A stretch of DNA of 12,954 bases. Origin: CAYHWW01 sp964360145. Lineage in GTDB: Bacteria; Bdellovibrionota; UBA1018; CAYHWW01. The stretch's first letter is position 1. Every line of letters begins with the position of its first letter. Below the pieces are notes generated by a model. It was given only the letters and a program-made list of their open reading frames with translations. It had not been told where the DNA came from and searched no databases. This document shows positions 6,327 to 12,954 of the stretch, one piece after another. The stretch spans positions 1 to 12,954 of the forward strand of contig CAYHWW010000093.1 of assembly GCA_964360145.1 (NCBI GenBank), in the 5' to 3' direction. The translations under genes were made by a program, and so were the position numbers.

Positions 6327-7870
6327 TTGCTCAACGTCACGGTCGCTACATTGGAAGTCGCTGTGTAAGCGGTTCCTTTGTACTGAGTCACGCCGCGGAA
6401 GAAGATTTTGTATCTTCCGTTGGGAGTGAATTGTGTTCTCCAGCCGAGCTTCATGTGCTCGAGAACCGAATCATTTCTTTTTGAGTACACAGTTTTTCCG
6501 CTCATATCTTGTACGACAAAATCCACGTATTGAATCGGCACGTATGTCGAAGTCGCCAAGATTTCGAATTCAGGACGGCCCGTGAGAGGTGCGTTCAAGT
6601 CGACTCCCGCGCCTTTGAACGACAGTTTCATTTGAGGCACGTGGTTGAGCACGAAGAATTCACGCACTTGAGATTTGATCCCAGGTGATGAGGTCTCAGC
6701 AAAAATCTCGTAACGTCCTTCTTTTAGACGAGTCGTATCCAATACCGAAGAACAGTTCTTGGTAGCTTGAACCGTGCAATTGGCGACCAACGCTTCGCTG
6801 CCTGAAGCATCTTTCAGATGAAACTGAATACTTTTCGAAGATGCGCCCGCAACATTGGCGACCAATTGATATTTTCCGGAGACAAATTCACGGTCTGCAG
6901 GAGATTTTACGGTGACATGCCCTTGCGTAGAAGCGATGTCAAAGCTCCAGGTTTCTGATCCGACACCCGAGGTGTCATCCCAACTCACCCAAGCAAATCC
7001 GCCCATTCCCCATTCCTTGCCCCAGCTGTTGCGAATCAACCAAGCACGTTTGGCTCGGTCAAATCCCACGATGCTGATCGCGTGACCGCCCAGCATTTCG
7101 CCAGTGACGTGTTTGTAAATCCCACTGCTGTAGGTCATGAAATCACCAAAAACTCGCATAGTGGTCATCACAGGGCCTTGGGTCAGGGCTTTCAGCACAT
7201 CCTCGACGCTGCCACCACCCCAGAATCCTCCGGTGGTTTGATAACCTGCGACTTTGAAAGTTCGTGATCCCGAGTCAGCGCATTTTTGGCTGCAAGAAAG
7301 ATCGTGGCCTGTTGAGCCCGAGGTATAAGGCATGCAGGCCTCATCGGGTACGCCAGTTCTTTGCAAGAAGTTGGCCGCACTTTCGGGATACCATCCGGTA
7401 TCGCATCCGCCCCCCCCGCATGCGAAAAGCATTTGGGATGAAAATGTCGGACGCAACCAGGGAATTCCTGCTGCGATGGAAGTTTGAGCTTCGAGAGTGG
7501 CAACGGCAGCGAAAGCGACGCAGCTTCCGCAGTTTCCTTGGTTCATCACTGGGCTCAACCAGTTGATGCCGTTCGCATTGCGCCAATCGAGTGCGGGGAG
7601 CGTGCCCAAGATGCTCGTGCCAGTGGCTTCAAAATCCAAATTCCCCTGAGGAGGTTTCTGCACCCCCATCAATCTTTGCATCTCAGGTTGGGTCAGATCC
7701 GTGACCCAAGAATGCTTGGCAGTCCAGCTTGCGCCGGTCTGATTCAAGACATTTTGCACCGATTGTACATCGATCATTTTCTGTGTTTCTGCGAAAGCTA
7801 GACTTCCCTGCGCACCCAACACAAAAAGCCCCACCAACAAGCCCATCCAGTGGACTGATTTTTTATTCAT
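6323..7870 (-). CDS. Secreted papain-type (C1A) cysteine peptidase with C-terminal Ig-like region
   Basis: The 515-residue product has a signal peptide ending near AFA-E (residue 28), then a short propeptide-like stretch with the segment TGASWTAKHSWVTDLT. A C1A domain runs from LDWRN (about 94) to 310: oxyanion Q111, catalytic C117 (NQGNCGSC), H263 (GGHAISIVGF) and N281 (IRNSWGKEWG). The Trp that normally follows the catalytic Cys is Val118. The C-terminal 200 residues look like two beta-rich Ig-like domains (about 317-412 and 413-515), usual in adhesion or substrate targeting. It would digest protein outside the cell or in the periplasm. A run of eight G on the coding strand (7417-7410) encodes the CGGGGC segment. 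The gene is convergent with the hydrolase and divergent from the barrel protein. Confidence 0.93.
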   Translation of the reverse strand: MNKKSVHWMGLLVGLFVLGAQGSLAFAETQKMIDVQSVQNVLNQTGASWTAKHSWVTDLTQPEMQRLMGVQKPPQGNLDFEATGTSILGTLPALDWRNANGINWLSPVMNQGNCGSCVAFAAVATLEAQTSIAAGIPWLRPTFSSQMLFACGGGGCDTGWYPESAANFLQRTGVPDEACMPYTSGSTGHDLSCSQKCADSGSRTFKVAGYQTTGGFWGGGSVEDVLKALTQGPVMTTMRVFGDFMTYSSGIYKHVTGEMLGGHAISIVGFDRAKRAWLIRNSWGKEWGMGGFAWVSWDDTSGVGSETWSFDIASTQGHVTVKSPADREFVSGKYQLVANVAGASSKSIQFHLKDASGSEALVANCTVQATKNCSSVLDTTRLKEGRYEIFAETSSPGIKSQVREFFVLNHVPQMKLSFKGAGVDLNAPLTGRPEFEILATSTYVPIQYVDFVVQDMSGKTVYSKRNDSVLEHMKLGWRTQFTPNGRYKIFFRGVTQYKGTAYTATSNVATVTLSN

Positions 7871-7876
7871 GGATTG

Positions 7877-7905
7877 AGTAGACTGAAAATTTAACTTTTA
7901 TGCAA
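7877..7905 (-). promoter_or_regulatory. Possible sigma-70 promoter of the peptidase gene
   Basis: On the minus strand TTGCAT (7905-7900) and TCTACT (7882-7877) are separated by 17 bases. Transcription would begin at or near the ATG (7870), so the mRNA may be almost leaderless, in line with the absence of a ribosome binding site. Confidence 0.3.
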
Positions 7906-7966
7906 CCCTTTATTCAATAGAATAAGAGGTGGAGAAAAGTTCGATTTGGCTCTAGTCTTTTTATAT

Positions 7967-8779
7967 ATGACTCTATTCAGAATCTTCTCCCTGGTTTTTT
8001 TTTCCGCTCTTATTTTTAATGTAGCCGAAGCGGGAGATGCTCCGCTGAATTTGCTTTCGACCTCGGGAGGGATTGCGTCTCCGAGCGTGCAATCCGCGTT
8101 GGGAGAAAATCCGGGAGGACTTCCCAATAATGAAGATTCAAAGATCGATGCTGCTGTGGTTCGAGGATTGACCAATACCACATGGGGAGGAGGAGCTTCT
8201 TTTTTTACTGGGAATGGGAAGGTGGGCGGCGGCATTGCTTTGCAGGGATTTAATACCCAGGCAAACAGTCCCGGCCGAGTCGCTTTGTTGAACTACGGTG
8301 TAGGGACGAAAATTCCAAAAATCAACATGGCGTTTGGATTCAACGGAACCACACGACTTTTTAAAAAAGGAGAAGTGCAGGGAACCGGCACGGGTACTAC
8401 CTGGTGCGTGGATACAGGCGTGATTTTTAATCCGGATGGAGATACGCGAATTGGATTTGCAGTTTTTCAATTGTTGGCAGGAGTGGATGCGATTGCTGCA
8501 GGGATTGCGCAGAAGGTGACCAACAACTCAATGCTCGTCCTCGATGGAGCGATGACCAATGGTCAGAAAAATTTTATCATCAAACCTGGAATCAAAGTGG
8601 GACTCGATGTGTTTCAGATCTCAACATCCTACGGACATGTTTTGGGGCAAAAAAGCTGGACTTGGATTCGTCCGGGATTGGAATTTGGTGCGGGAGTTTT
8701 TTTGGGGAAAAGTTTTCGTCTCTATGGTTATGTGAATCACTTCGCTACGGCGTTGTTGGGGTTGAGTTGGTATCTCTAG
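7967..8779 (+). CDS. Exported protein, possible outer-membrane beta-barrel
   Basis: From ATG 7967 the product has 270 residues: a normal signal peptide (Arg at 5, hydrophobic core, cleavage after VAEA at 22) and a mature part rich in Gly, aromatic and alternating polar/apolar strands (WGGGASFFTGNG, GGGIALQGF, IKVGLDVFQISTSYGHVLG), ending in GLSWYL. This pattern fits a small outer-membrane beta-barrel; no family is recognised. A TTG start at 7946 is possible because GGAG (7931-7934) lies 11 bases before it, but it would put an uncharged hydrophobic stretch ahead of the signal peptide. It ends eight bases from the stop of a convergent membrane-protein gene. Confidence 0.7.
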   Translation: MTLFRIFSLVFFSALIFNVAEAGDAPLNLLSTSGGIASPSVQSALGENPGGLPNNEDSKIDAAVVRGLTNTTWGGGASFFTGNGKVGGGIALQGFNTQANSPGRVALLNYGVGTKIPKINMAFGFNGTTRLFKKGEVQGTGTGTTWCVDTGVIFNPDGDTRIGFAVFQLLAGVDAIAAGIAQKVTNNSMLVLDGAMTNGQKNFIIKPGIKVGLDVFQISTSYGHVLGQKSWTWIRPGLEFGAGVFLGKSFRLYGYVNHFATALLGLSWYL

Positions 8780-8787
8780 CAGCAGCG

Positions 8788-9375
8788 TTATTCAAACCCA
8801 AAAGGGATATGAATCAACGCTCCCCATTGCAGTCCCAGAGTCGCAACCCCGGATGCCATGTGGGTGCCTGACAATACAGTTCGAGCAGACCTGTTGTCGA
8901 CAAAGAGGTGGCTCGACAGGACCCCGAGAGTCCCGGTTAAAACAAGCATCGCCAAGTAGGGGTACGCCCAATGCGCATGGGTCGAGATATGCTCTTTGGA
9001 TCCCCGCAAAGTGCGCCCATCAAAAAACTGATAGACTCCGAACCCCACCAAGCTGAGCGAGGTCACCATGTGCAGAGCGCGCACGGTGGTGTTGGTGCTG
9101 TTGTTGAGAGGCTCACGGTTTTCGCCGTGTGCAGTCATTCCCACTCCTAGTCCCACGTTCAGTGCAAGAAGTGAGGCGGCCCCTATTCCCAGCCAACGAT
9201 GGCGTTTGAAGGTTTTGCGCCATTCAAGATCGGCCGCTTTTTCCTGGGGGGTGGAGATCGCTGGTGACTCAGATGTGACGTCCAGGCCGAGCGATGGTTC
9301 TGCAGCAAAACTATGCGTAGACGCGAATGCCACCGTTAAAAAAACCACGACTAATTTCTTGAGACAATGGATCAT
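8788..9375 (-). CDS. Four-helix membrane protein with histidines, b561-like
   Basis: The 195-residue product has a signal peptide (cleavage near SFA-A, residue 24), a 35-residue periplasmic stretch, then four hydrophobic helices (about 61-80, 100-118, 136-155, 170-189). Histidines sit at or near the helix ends: H59, H83, H102, H133, H135, H156, H172 and H189. A four-helix core with paired histidines recalls cytochrome b561/ferric-reductase-type haem proteins, but I see no decisive signature, so this is a suggestion. It follows the small secreted protein gene by nine bases with no clear ribosome binding site, so the two are probably one operon. Confidence 0.7.
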   Translation of the reverse strand: MIHCLKKLVVVFLTVAFASTHSFAAEPSLGLDVTSESPAISTPQEKAADLEWRKTFKRHRWLGIGAASLLALNVGLGVGMTAHGENREPLNNSTNTTVRALHMVTSLSLVGFGVYQFFDGRTLRGSKEHISTHAHWAYPYLAMLVLTGTLGVLSSHLFVDNRSARTVLSGTHMASGVATLGLQWGALIHIPFGFE

Positions 9376-9384
9376 GAATTAAAT

Positions 9385-9819
9385 TCAGTTCGATTGGGGC
9401 ATCATGAATGAGGGTAGGCAGGAGTATCTGAACGAGGTTTGTCCAATGCTCCAATTGGCGTGAAAGACCTTGCCTCTTTTGCTCATGCTAGCAGCGTAGT
9501 CGGTGATGGGAAACGAAAGCTGCTGATGCCCGTCTGCAAACAAAATGGTAGCGGTGGGTTCTGCAACGGTGATCTGAACAGTAGAAGCCAGATGGATAGT
9601 TTTGCGGGTATGCGGGCTTTTTGCAGTCATGGCCACGATGCCGTTGCTGGTGGATTGGGTCAGCTCTGGATCTTGTGAATAGAGTGTGATCGTGAGCGGG
9701 GCTTCGACTTTTTGTAAGAGTCTGCAGGTCAAGATTGAAGGTGCGTAAACACTGGTATTGTCATCTGCAAAAGCAGTTGAAGCGGCCAACAAAACAAATG
9801 CTAAAATAGTATTTTTCAT
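9385..9819 (-). CDS. Small secreted protein of unknown function
   Basis: The 144-residue product has a clear signal peptide (cleavage after STAFA, residue 18). The mature part has two cysteines, one near each end (TCRLL at about 32 and RYSCL near 134), likely forming a disulphide, and beta-rich content (LTITLYSQDP, VQITVAEPTATILF). No family is recognised. It is first in a two-gene operon with the four-helix membrane protein. A TATAAA-like box lies only about ten bases before the ATG and no ribosome binding site is visible, so a nearly leaderless start is possible. Confidence 0.75.
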   Translation of the reverse strand: MKNTILAFVLLAASTAFADDNTSVYAPSILTCRLLQKVEAPLTITLYSQDPELTQSTSNGIVAMTAKSPHTRKTIHLASTVQITVAEPTATILFADGHQQLSFPITDYAASMSKRGKVFHANWSIGQTSFRYSCLPSFMMPQSN

Positions 9820-9911
9820 AATATTTATATTGCACGCTCAGCCAGGTAATCCAAGCAGATTTGTATGAGCGGGTACTATCCGACGAAGGGGAGAAGGGTT
9901 ATTGTTTTTTT

Positions 9912-11009
9912 ATGCTAAAAGCGACTCTATCTCGTTTGCTATGTCCGGTTTGCGGGAGTGATCTTGCGCTTCGAGAGGAAGTGAAAGAGATTTTTTGTCA
10001 AAAGTGCAAGTGCGTGTATCCGATTCTGGGTGGGGTCGCTATTCTGGTGCAAGATGTTCAGGAGTATCTCGTTCAGCATGTCAAAGGCATTTCGCGAATT
10101 GTGCCGGATAGTGAGATTCCCAAAAAATTTCGCAAGCAGTACCTGGAAGCCAAATCAGAAATCGAATCCGAGCACATCGAAGAGGATCTCGAGGCAGAGC
10201 GCGTGGTTTCTCTTTATTTGATGAATCATTATCTGAATGTAAAACCCGAAAAAGGGGGCGAGACGGATTGGTGGAGGTCGAATGTTGGATCTTCGAGTCC
10301 ATTGATCGACTCGCTAGTGCGCGAGCATTGGGATTCGGGACCTTTTGCAAAAATTTCAGAATGGGTGCGTGAGTTGAATCGCATTCGCCCGGTCGATTCG
10401 GTCGTTGAGTTGGGATGCGGAGTGGGGGGGCTGGCTCGGGTTTTGAGCGGGAGCGCGAAGTCATATCTGGGAATCGATAGCTCGTTTGCGAGCATTGCGT
10501 TGGCACGGCATCTGATTTTGGGTGCGCCGTATCCGCTTGAACTGAGAGTTCCGGGGGATTTGCTACAAGGAGTGGTTTCGAGGAAGGTGCGGATTCCGCT
10601 GCCGTTGAGCAAACCGGACGGAAGTATCGATTTTGTCGTCGGTGATCTGGATGCGTGTCCCGTGGCCGACGGCGAGTTTGATGTGGCGGTCGTTTTGAAT
10701 GCGATTGATATGATGCCGGAGCCTGCAGTTTTGCCTCAGTTACAACATCGACTATTGAAAAAAGGTGGGGTGGCGATCCAAAGTTGCCCCTACATCTGGC
10801 ACGAGCAAGTCGCGCGGGATTTGCGTGAGCAATTGCCTAGTGGAGTAAAAGATTCGGCTGAGGCAGTGGAGTGGCTTTATCAGCAGCAGGGATTCAAGGT
10901 AGGGCAGCGAATCGAGCACCTGCCGTGGTTGTTTTTCAAGCATGTTCGTCAGTTGGAGATCTATTCGGTGCATTTGTTTGCCGCGAAAAAACAATCCTCT
11001 TCTCACTAA
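9912..11009 (+). CDS. Trm112-like zinc ribbon fused to a SAM methyltransferase
   Basis: From ATG 9912 the product has 365 residues. The first 55 form a Trm112-type zinc ribbon with cysteines 11, 14, 29 and 32 (CPVC...CQKC) followed by YPILGGVAIL. A helical charged linker follows, then a class I methyltransferase domain with SAM-binding VELGCGVGG (165-173), the acidic GIDSS (D189) at the end of strand 2, and GDLDACPVADGEFDVAVVLNA as the later motifs. Trm112 proteins normally act as partners of methyltransferases; here partner and enzyme are one chain. The substrate is unknown. An in-frame TTG at 9861 is less likely as start because it lies before the purine-rich GGGGAGAAGGG (9888-9898). A run of seven G (10424-10430) lies within the SAM motif. 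Confidence 0.85.
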   Translation: MLKATLSRLLCPVCGSDLALREEVKEIFCQKCKCVYPILGGVAILVQDVQEYLVQHVKGISRIVPDSEIPKKFRKQYLEAKSEIESEHIEEDLEAERVVSLYLMNHYLNVKPEKGGETDWWRSNVGSSSPLIDSLVREHWDSGPFAKISEWVRELNRIRPVDSVVELGCGVGGLARVLSGSAKSYLGIDSSFASIALARHLILGAPYPLELRVPGDLLQGVVSRKVRIPLPLSKPDGSIDFVVGDLDACPVADGEFDVAVVLNAIDMMPEPAVLPQLQHRLLKKGGVAIQSCPYIWHEQVARDLREQLPSGVKDSAEAVEWLYQQQGFKVGQRIEHLPWLFFKHVRQLEIYSVHLFAAKKQSSSH

Positions 11010-11051
11010 ACATCACTAAACGGTTTCACGTTCGAAATCGTATATTATACT
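11003..11051 (+). promoter_or_regulatory. Possible promoter with direct repeat before the exported protein gene
   Basis: TCACTAAAC is repeated directly at 11003-11011 and 11013-11021 (period 10); the first copy includes the methyltransferase stop codon. Downstream are TTTCAC and TATACT (11046-11051) about 16 bases apart, a plausible weak sigma-70 promoter, with AGAGGA and ATG 11087 following. Confidence 0.35.
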
Positions 11052-11086
11052 TTATTTTTATTTAAAAATTAGATAGAGGATCATGC

Positions 11087-11641
11087 ATGAAAATGATCTT
11101 CCAAACGTTGATTGTGTGTCTCTCGATTTTAACCACAGCTTCTTCAGCTTTCGCGCACAGCGAGATCGAAGGAGTGGAATTTGTCACTACCGGAGGGGTA
11201 GGCTCTACTGTTGGGCTTTTGGCTGGAATCGCCAACCAGGCCGTAGGTGGAGCTACTACGGTAGTGGGTTCGGTGGTTGCGATTAGTTTGTGTCTAGTTC
11301 ATTACAAACAAAAAAATGGACCGGACAGTACAGCGGCATTGCTCAAGAACTGCAGCGGATGGATTACGGTAGGCCCAGCTGTTTCGGTGACTTTGGTGAT
11401 GAGTAAACCCACTGAAGCGACGTCAGATGCGACTGAACGTTTGAAAAATTTCCATTTGGTTTTTTTCCGTGGCGAAGCCAAAGAATTCCTGCTCACTGGA
11501 GACTCTGAGATTTTATCCGAACCTTTGCTCGCGCATCTTGACGAAATTCGAGATGTGGCTCGATTAGCCAATCACGACGCGATTGCCCATGCATCGGATG
11601 CGGAGATTCTGTGGGCTCTTTATCCATCAATAGCGTACTAG
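11087..11641 (+). CDS. Exported protein of unknown function
   Basis: The 184-residue product has a signal peptide (cleavage after SSAFA, residue 23). A Gly/Val/Ala-rich region follows, with one likely membrane helix (about 56-72) and a second apolar stretch near 92-105, then a charged C-terminal helical domain (RLKNFHLVFFRGEAKEFLL..., HLDEIRDVARLANHDAIAH). Two cysteines (C69, C89) flank the polar HYKQKNGPDST segment. I recognise no family. AGAGGA (11073-11078) lies eight bases before the ATG, which decides the start among three nearby ATGs. Its last 15 bases overlap the end of the convergent HNH gene. Confidence 0.75.
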   Translation: MKMIFQTLIVCLSILTTASSAFAHSEIEGVEFVTTGGVGSTVGLLAGIANQAVGGATTVVGSVVAISLCLVHYKQKNGPDSTAALLKNCSGWITVGPAVSVTLVMSKPTEATSDATERLKNFHLVFFRGEAKEFLLTGDSEILSEPLLAHLDEIRDVARLANHDAIAHASDAEILWALYPSIAY

Positions 11642-12664
11642 ACCTTTAAGGAATGATTGCATCTTCCGAGCCCCATACTCCTCAATCGCTCTTAAAGAAT
11701 TGTGAGCTTTGCATAAAACCGTGAGGTTTCCCGCGTCCGATGTCCCACCCTTGGCGAATGGGTGCTTGTGCTCGAGTTCGAGGCCTTTTTTCTGTGAGCA
11801 TCTTCTGCCATTCATGGGGCTAACGTAGGTGCATTGATAATTCGCTTGTCTGAGCAAATCGCGTTCGATCGTGACTGAAATATAAGGGCGTTTTTTCTCC
11901 TGGGATTCGGATGTCTGAATGGGCAGAGCTGCTTGAATCGATTCGGCCATCTGAGTGGACTGAGTTTTCTGAATATCAGAAACGCTAACAATATTTTTAT
12001 CGCATTCAGACGTCTGAATTTTATTTGTCTTTTCCTTCGGATCTTTGCCTTTCAACGCAATCCGCAAAGCTTTCTTAAAGAGACCTAGATGTCGTGACGC
12101 TTCATCTGGATACAATTCTTTAAGCCGTTCCATCAGCTCTATGCATTCTTCGTCGGCAACGAATGAGATCAGTGTTTTCTCAGGGGAGACGACTTTCGTT
12201 TGATCACGTTCGGGTGGAGGAGGAAAGGCGGCGGGATTGACTTGAGTCAGATGCTTTTGAGACTGAACTACGCTCTTGCCTTTAATCTCCGTCCAGAGTT
12301 TTTTCTTCTCCCCTGTCGTTCTTTTTATTTTTGTAATTTTCTCTTCGTTTCTGAAGAATTTTTGGAGCAGCGCTGCTTGGTGAATATTGGCATCATTTTG
12401 AGCGATTTCCTTTTTCACCTCAGGGAGTGCTTGAGTCAGCCTCAACGCATCCACCCGAGTTTGCGCGGTGCCTGGGCTGTAGCCCAATTCATGAATACAA
12501 AACTGGGTCATTGACGAATATCCCAATTTGAAATGAATTCTACGGGAATAGATTTCCTCCAGATGATCTAAGACTTGATCCACGATTTGTTGTTCTTGAG
12601 TGACGAGTTTTCTGGTTTCGAAAACTAAGATGGAGTCGGAGAGTGTGCGGAGTTGAGTTTGCAT
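11627..12664 (-). CDS. HNH endonuclease-like protein
   Basis: The 345-residue product has a helical front half (residues 1-110: LVFETRKLVTQEQQIVDQVLDHL, LGYSSMTQFCIHELGYSPGTAQTRVDALR, which looks like a DNA-binding or SAP/Smu-like helical region). A low-complexity Thr/Ser/Gln linker (about 215-260) repeats IQTSE, and a C-terminal HNH zinc-type nuclease follows: C278, C289, E298-H299, H301, N313, C318, H321, N322. The motif is complete, so it could cut DNA. Such proteins are commonly found in multiple copies in Bdellovibrio-type genomes (general knowledge), with unknown function. AAAGGA lies nine bases before the ATG but can be masked by a hairpin. It overlaps the convergent exported-protein gene by 15 bases. 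Confidence 0.88.
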   Translation of the reverse strand: MQTQLRTLSDSILVFETRKLVTQEQQIVDQVLDHLEEIYSRRIHFKLGYSSMTQFCIHELGYSPGTAQTRVDALRLTQALPEVKKEIAQNDANIHQAALLQKFFRNEEKITKIKRTTGEKKKLWTEIKGKSVVQSQKHLTQVNPAAFPPPPERDQTKVVSPEKTLISFVADEECIELMERLKELYPDEASRHLGLFKKALRIALKGKDPKEKTNKIQTSECDKNIVSVSDIQKTQSTQMAESIQAALPIQTSESQEKKRPYISVTIERDLLRQANYQCTYVSPMNGRRCSQKKGLELEHKHPFAKGGTSDAGNLTVLCKAHNSLRAIEEYGARKMQSFLKGLVRY

Positions 12665-12674
12665 GGGTTGTTTT

Positions 12675-12692
12675 CCTTTCGATGAAGAAAGG
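12675..12692 (-). promoter_or_regulatory. Hairpin masking the HNH gene ribosome binding site
   Basis: CCTTTC and GAAAGG form a perfect 6-base stem with a 6-base loop. On the mRNA (minus) strand the second arm is the Shine-Dalgarno sequence itself (12680-12675), so folding would hide it. Directly upstream is another inverted pair, GTAAC (12692-12696) and GTTAC (12701-12705). Confidence 0.45.
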
Positions 12693-12705
12693 TAACACGG
12701 GTTAC

Positions 12706-12902
12706 AGAATCGCCATTTTTAACGAAATAAAAACTTGAAACTGTAGTCAGAAAAATCCTCTAGGACGTCTCAGAACTCGCTGAGTGCGACTATTTCGAAT
12801 TTCGAATTAAATCCCTACTTTGGCGCTTCGGAAAACTCGTCTGAGTTTGAATAAAAGATCGAAAATATCGTCAACAGCAATGAATATTACATAATAAAAT
12901 AT
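12706..12902. other. Noncoding stretch upstream of the HNH gene
   Basis: No gene is visible here. It holds three small symmetries: CTCAG/CTGAG (12769-12773, 12780-12784), tandem TTTCGAA (12793-12799, 12800-12806), and AAACTC/GAGTTT (12833-12838, 12843-12848). None has a T-run, so they are not terminators. The last 50 bases are very A+T-rich up to the terminal repeat. Confidence 0.5.
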
Positions 12903-12953
12903 GTAACTGTTCAGCCTGATTATGCGAGCAGTGGCTGAAGCGGTGCACCTAAA
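12903..12953. repeat. 51-base terminal inverted repeat, right copy
   Basis: Perfect reverse complement of 1-51. It starts GTAACTGTTCAGCC at the inner edge, with the internal pair TTCAGCC (12910-12916) and GGCTGAA (12933-12939). The eight bases just outside it (taaaatat) do not match the eight bases beside the left copy (gattactt). The two copies are therefore not the two ends of a single insertion with an 8-base target duplication. Confidence 0.9.
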
Positions 12954-12954
12954 A

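Noticed and set aside
7946..7966. TTG start for the beta-barrel candidate
   Set aside because: It has a possible GGAG upstream, but it would put an uncharged hydrophobic stretch before a normal signal peptide. Kept only as an alternative.
12833..12848. AAACTC/GAGTTT hairpin as a terminator
   Set aside because: No T-run follows on either strand.

Overview
The window is one 12,954-base stretch of moderate GC with short intergenic gaps. Gene style suggests a Bdellovibrio-like member of the Bdellovibrionota: many signal-peptide proteins, a secreted papain-type peptidase, an HNH protein with a long helical front half, and TTG/GTG or leaderless-looking starts. That assignment is an inference from gene style, not from a marker gene. 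Both ends carry the same 51-base sequence in inverted orientation, which looks like the edge of a dispersed repeat, perhaps an insertion sequence, rather than a natural gene boundary.

Left part (about 52-5200): one side of an integrative element lying against the 3' end of an initiator tRNA gene. From the tRNA inward come a bidirectional terminator, a cluster of TGAGACA repeats, a tyrosine integrase, an excisionase-like HTH protein, a small basic possible DNA-binding protein, a 63-residue helical protein, and an NtrC-type response regulator with an intact sigma-54 activation loop. Divergent from the regulator is a translationally coupled pair: a single-strand DNA-binding protein and a lipoprotein. 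The lipoprotein gene runs into the left terminal repeat.

The most notable result is regulatory. Two good sigma-54 (-24/-12) promoters sit exactly where the element's own sigma-54 activator could use them. One drives ssb-lipoprotein (TTGGCACG-N4-GTGCT). The other drives the small basic protein, excisionase and integrase (TGGTACG-N4-GTGCA). Both carry the same kind of long-spaced inverted repeat (TAAWGCAC ... GTGCWTTA) whose promoter-proximal arm covers the -12 box. A CGATAAAA/TTTTATCG palindrome with an extra half-site abuts the regulator's own TATAAT box and lies about 95-120 bases upstream of the ssb start, the usual place for an activator enhancer. The picture is a mobile element whose ssDNA-handling and excision genes are switched by a phosphorylation-responsive sigma-54 activator, possibly with a repressor acting at the paired repeats. 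No sensor kinase is visible.

Right part (5277-12954): apparently ordinary chromosome. It holds a membrane-anchored alpha/beta hydrolase of mosaic base composition; a secreted C1A cysteine peptidase with a C-terminal region of Ig-like character, tail-to-tail with the hydrolase; a possible outer-membrane beta-barrel protein; a two-gene operon of a small secreted protein and a histidine-bearing four-helix membrane protein; a Trm112-like zinc ribbon fused to a methyltransferase; an unknown exported protein; and an HNH endonuclease-like protein whose ribosome binding site can fold into a hairpin. No CRISPR array, rRNA or complete transposase gene is present.
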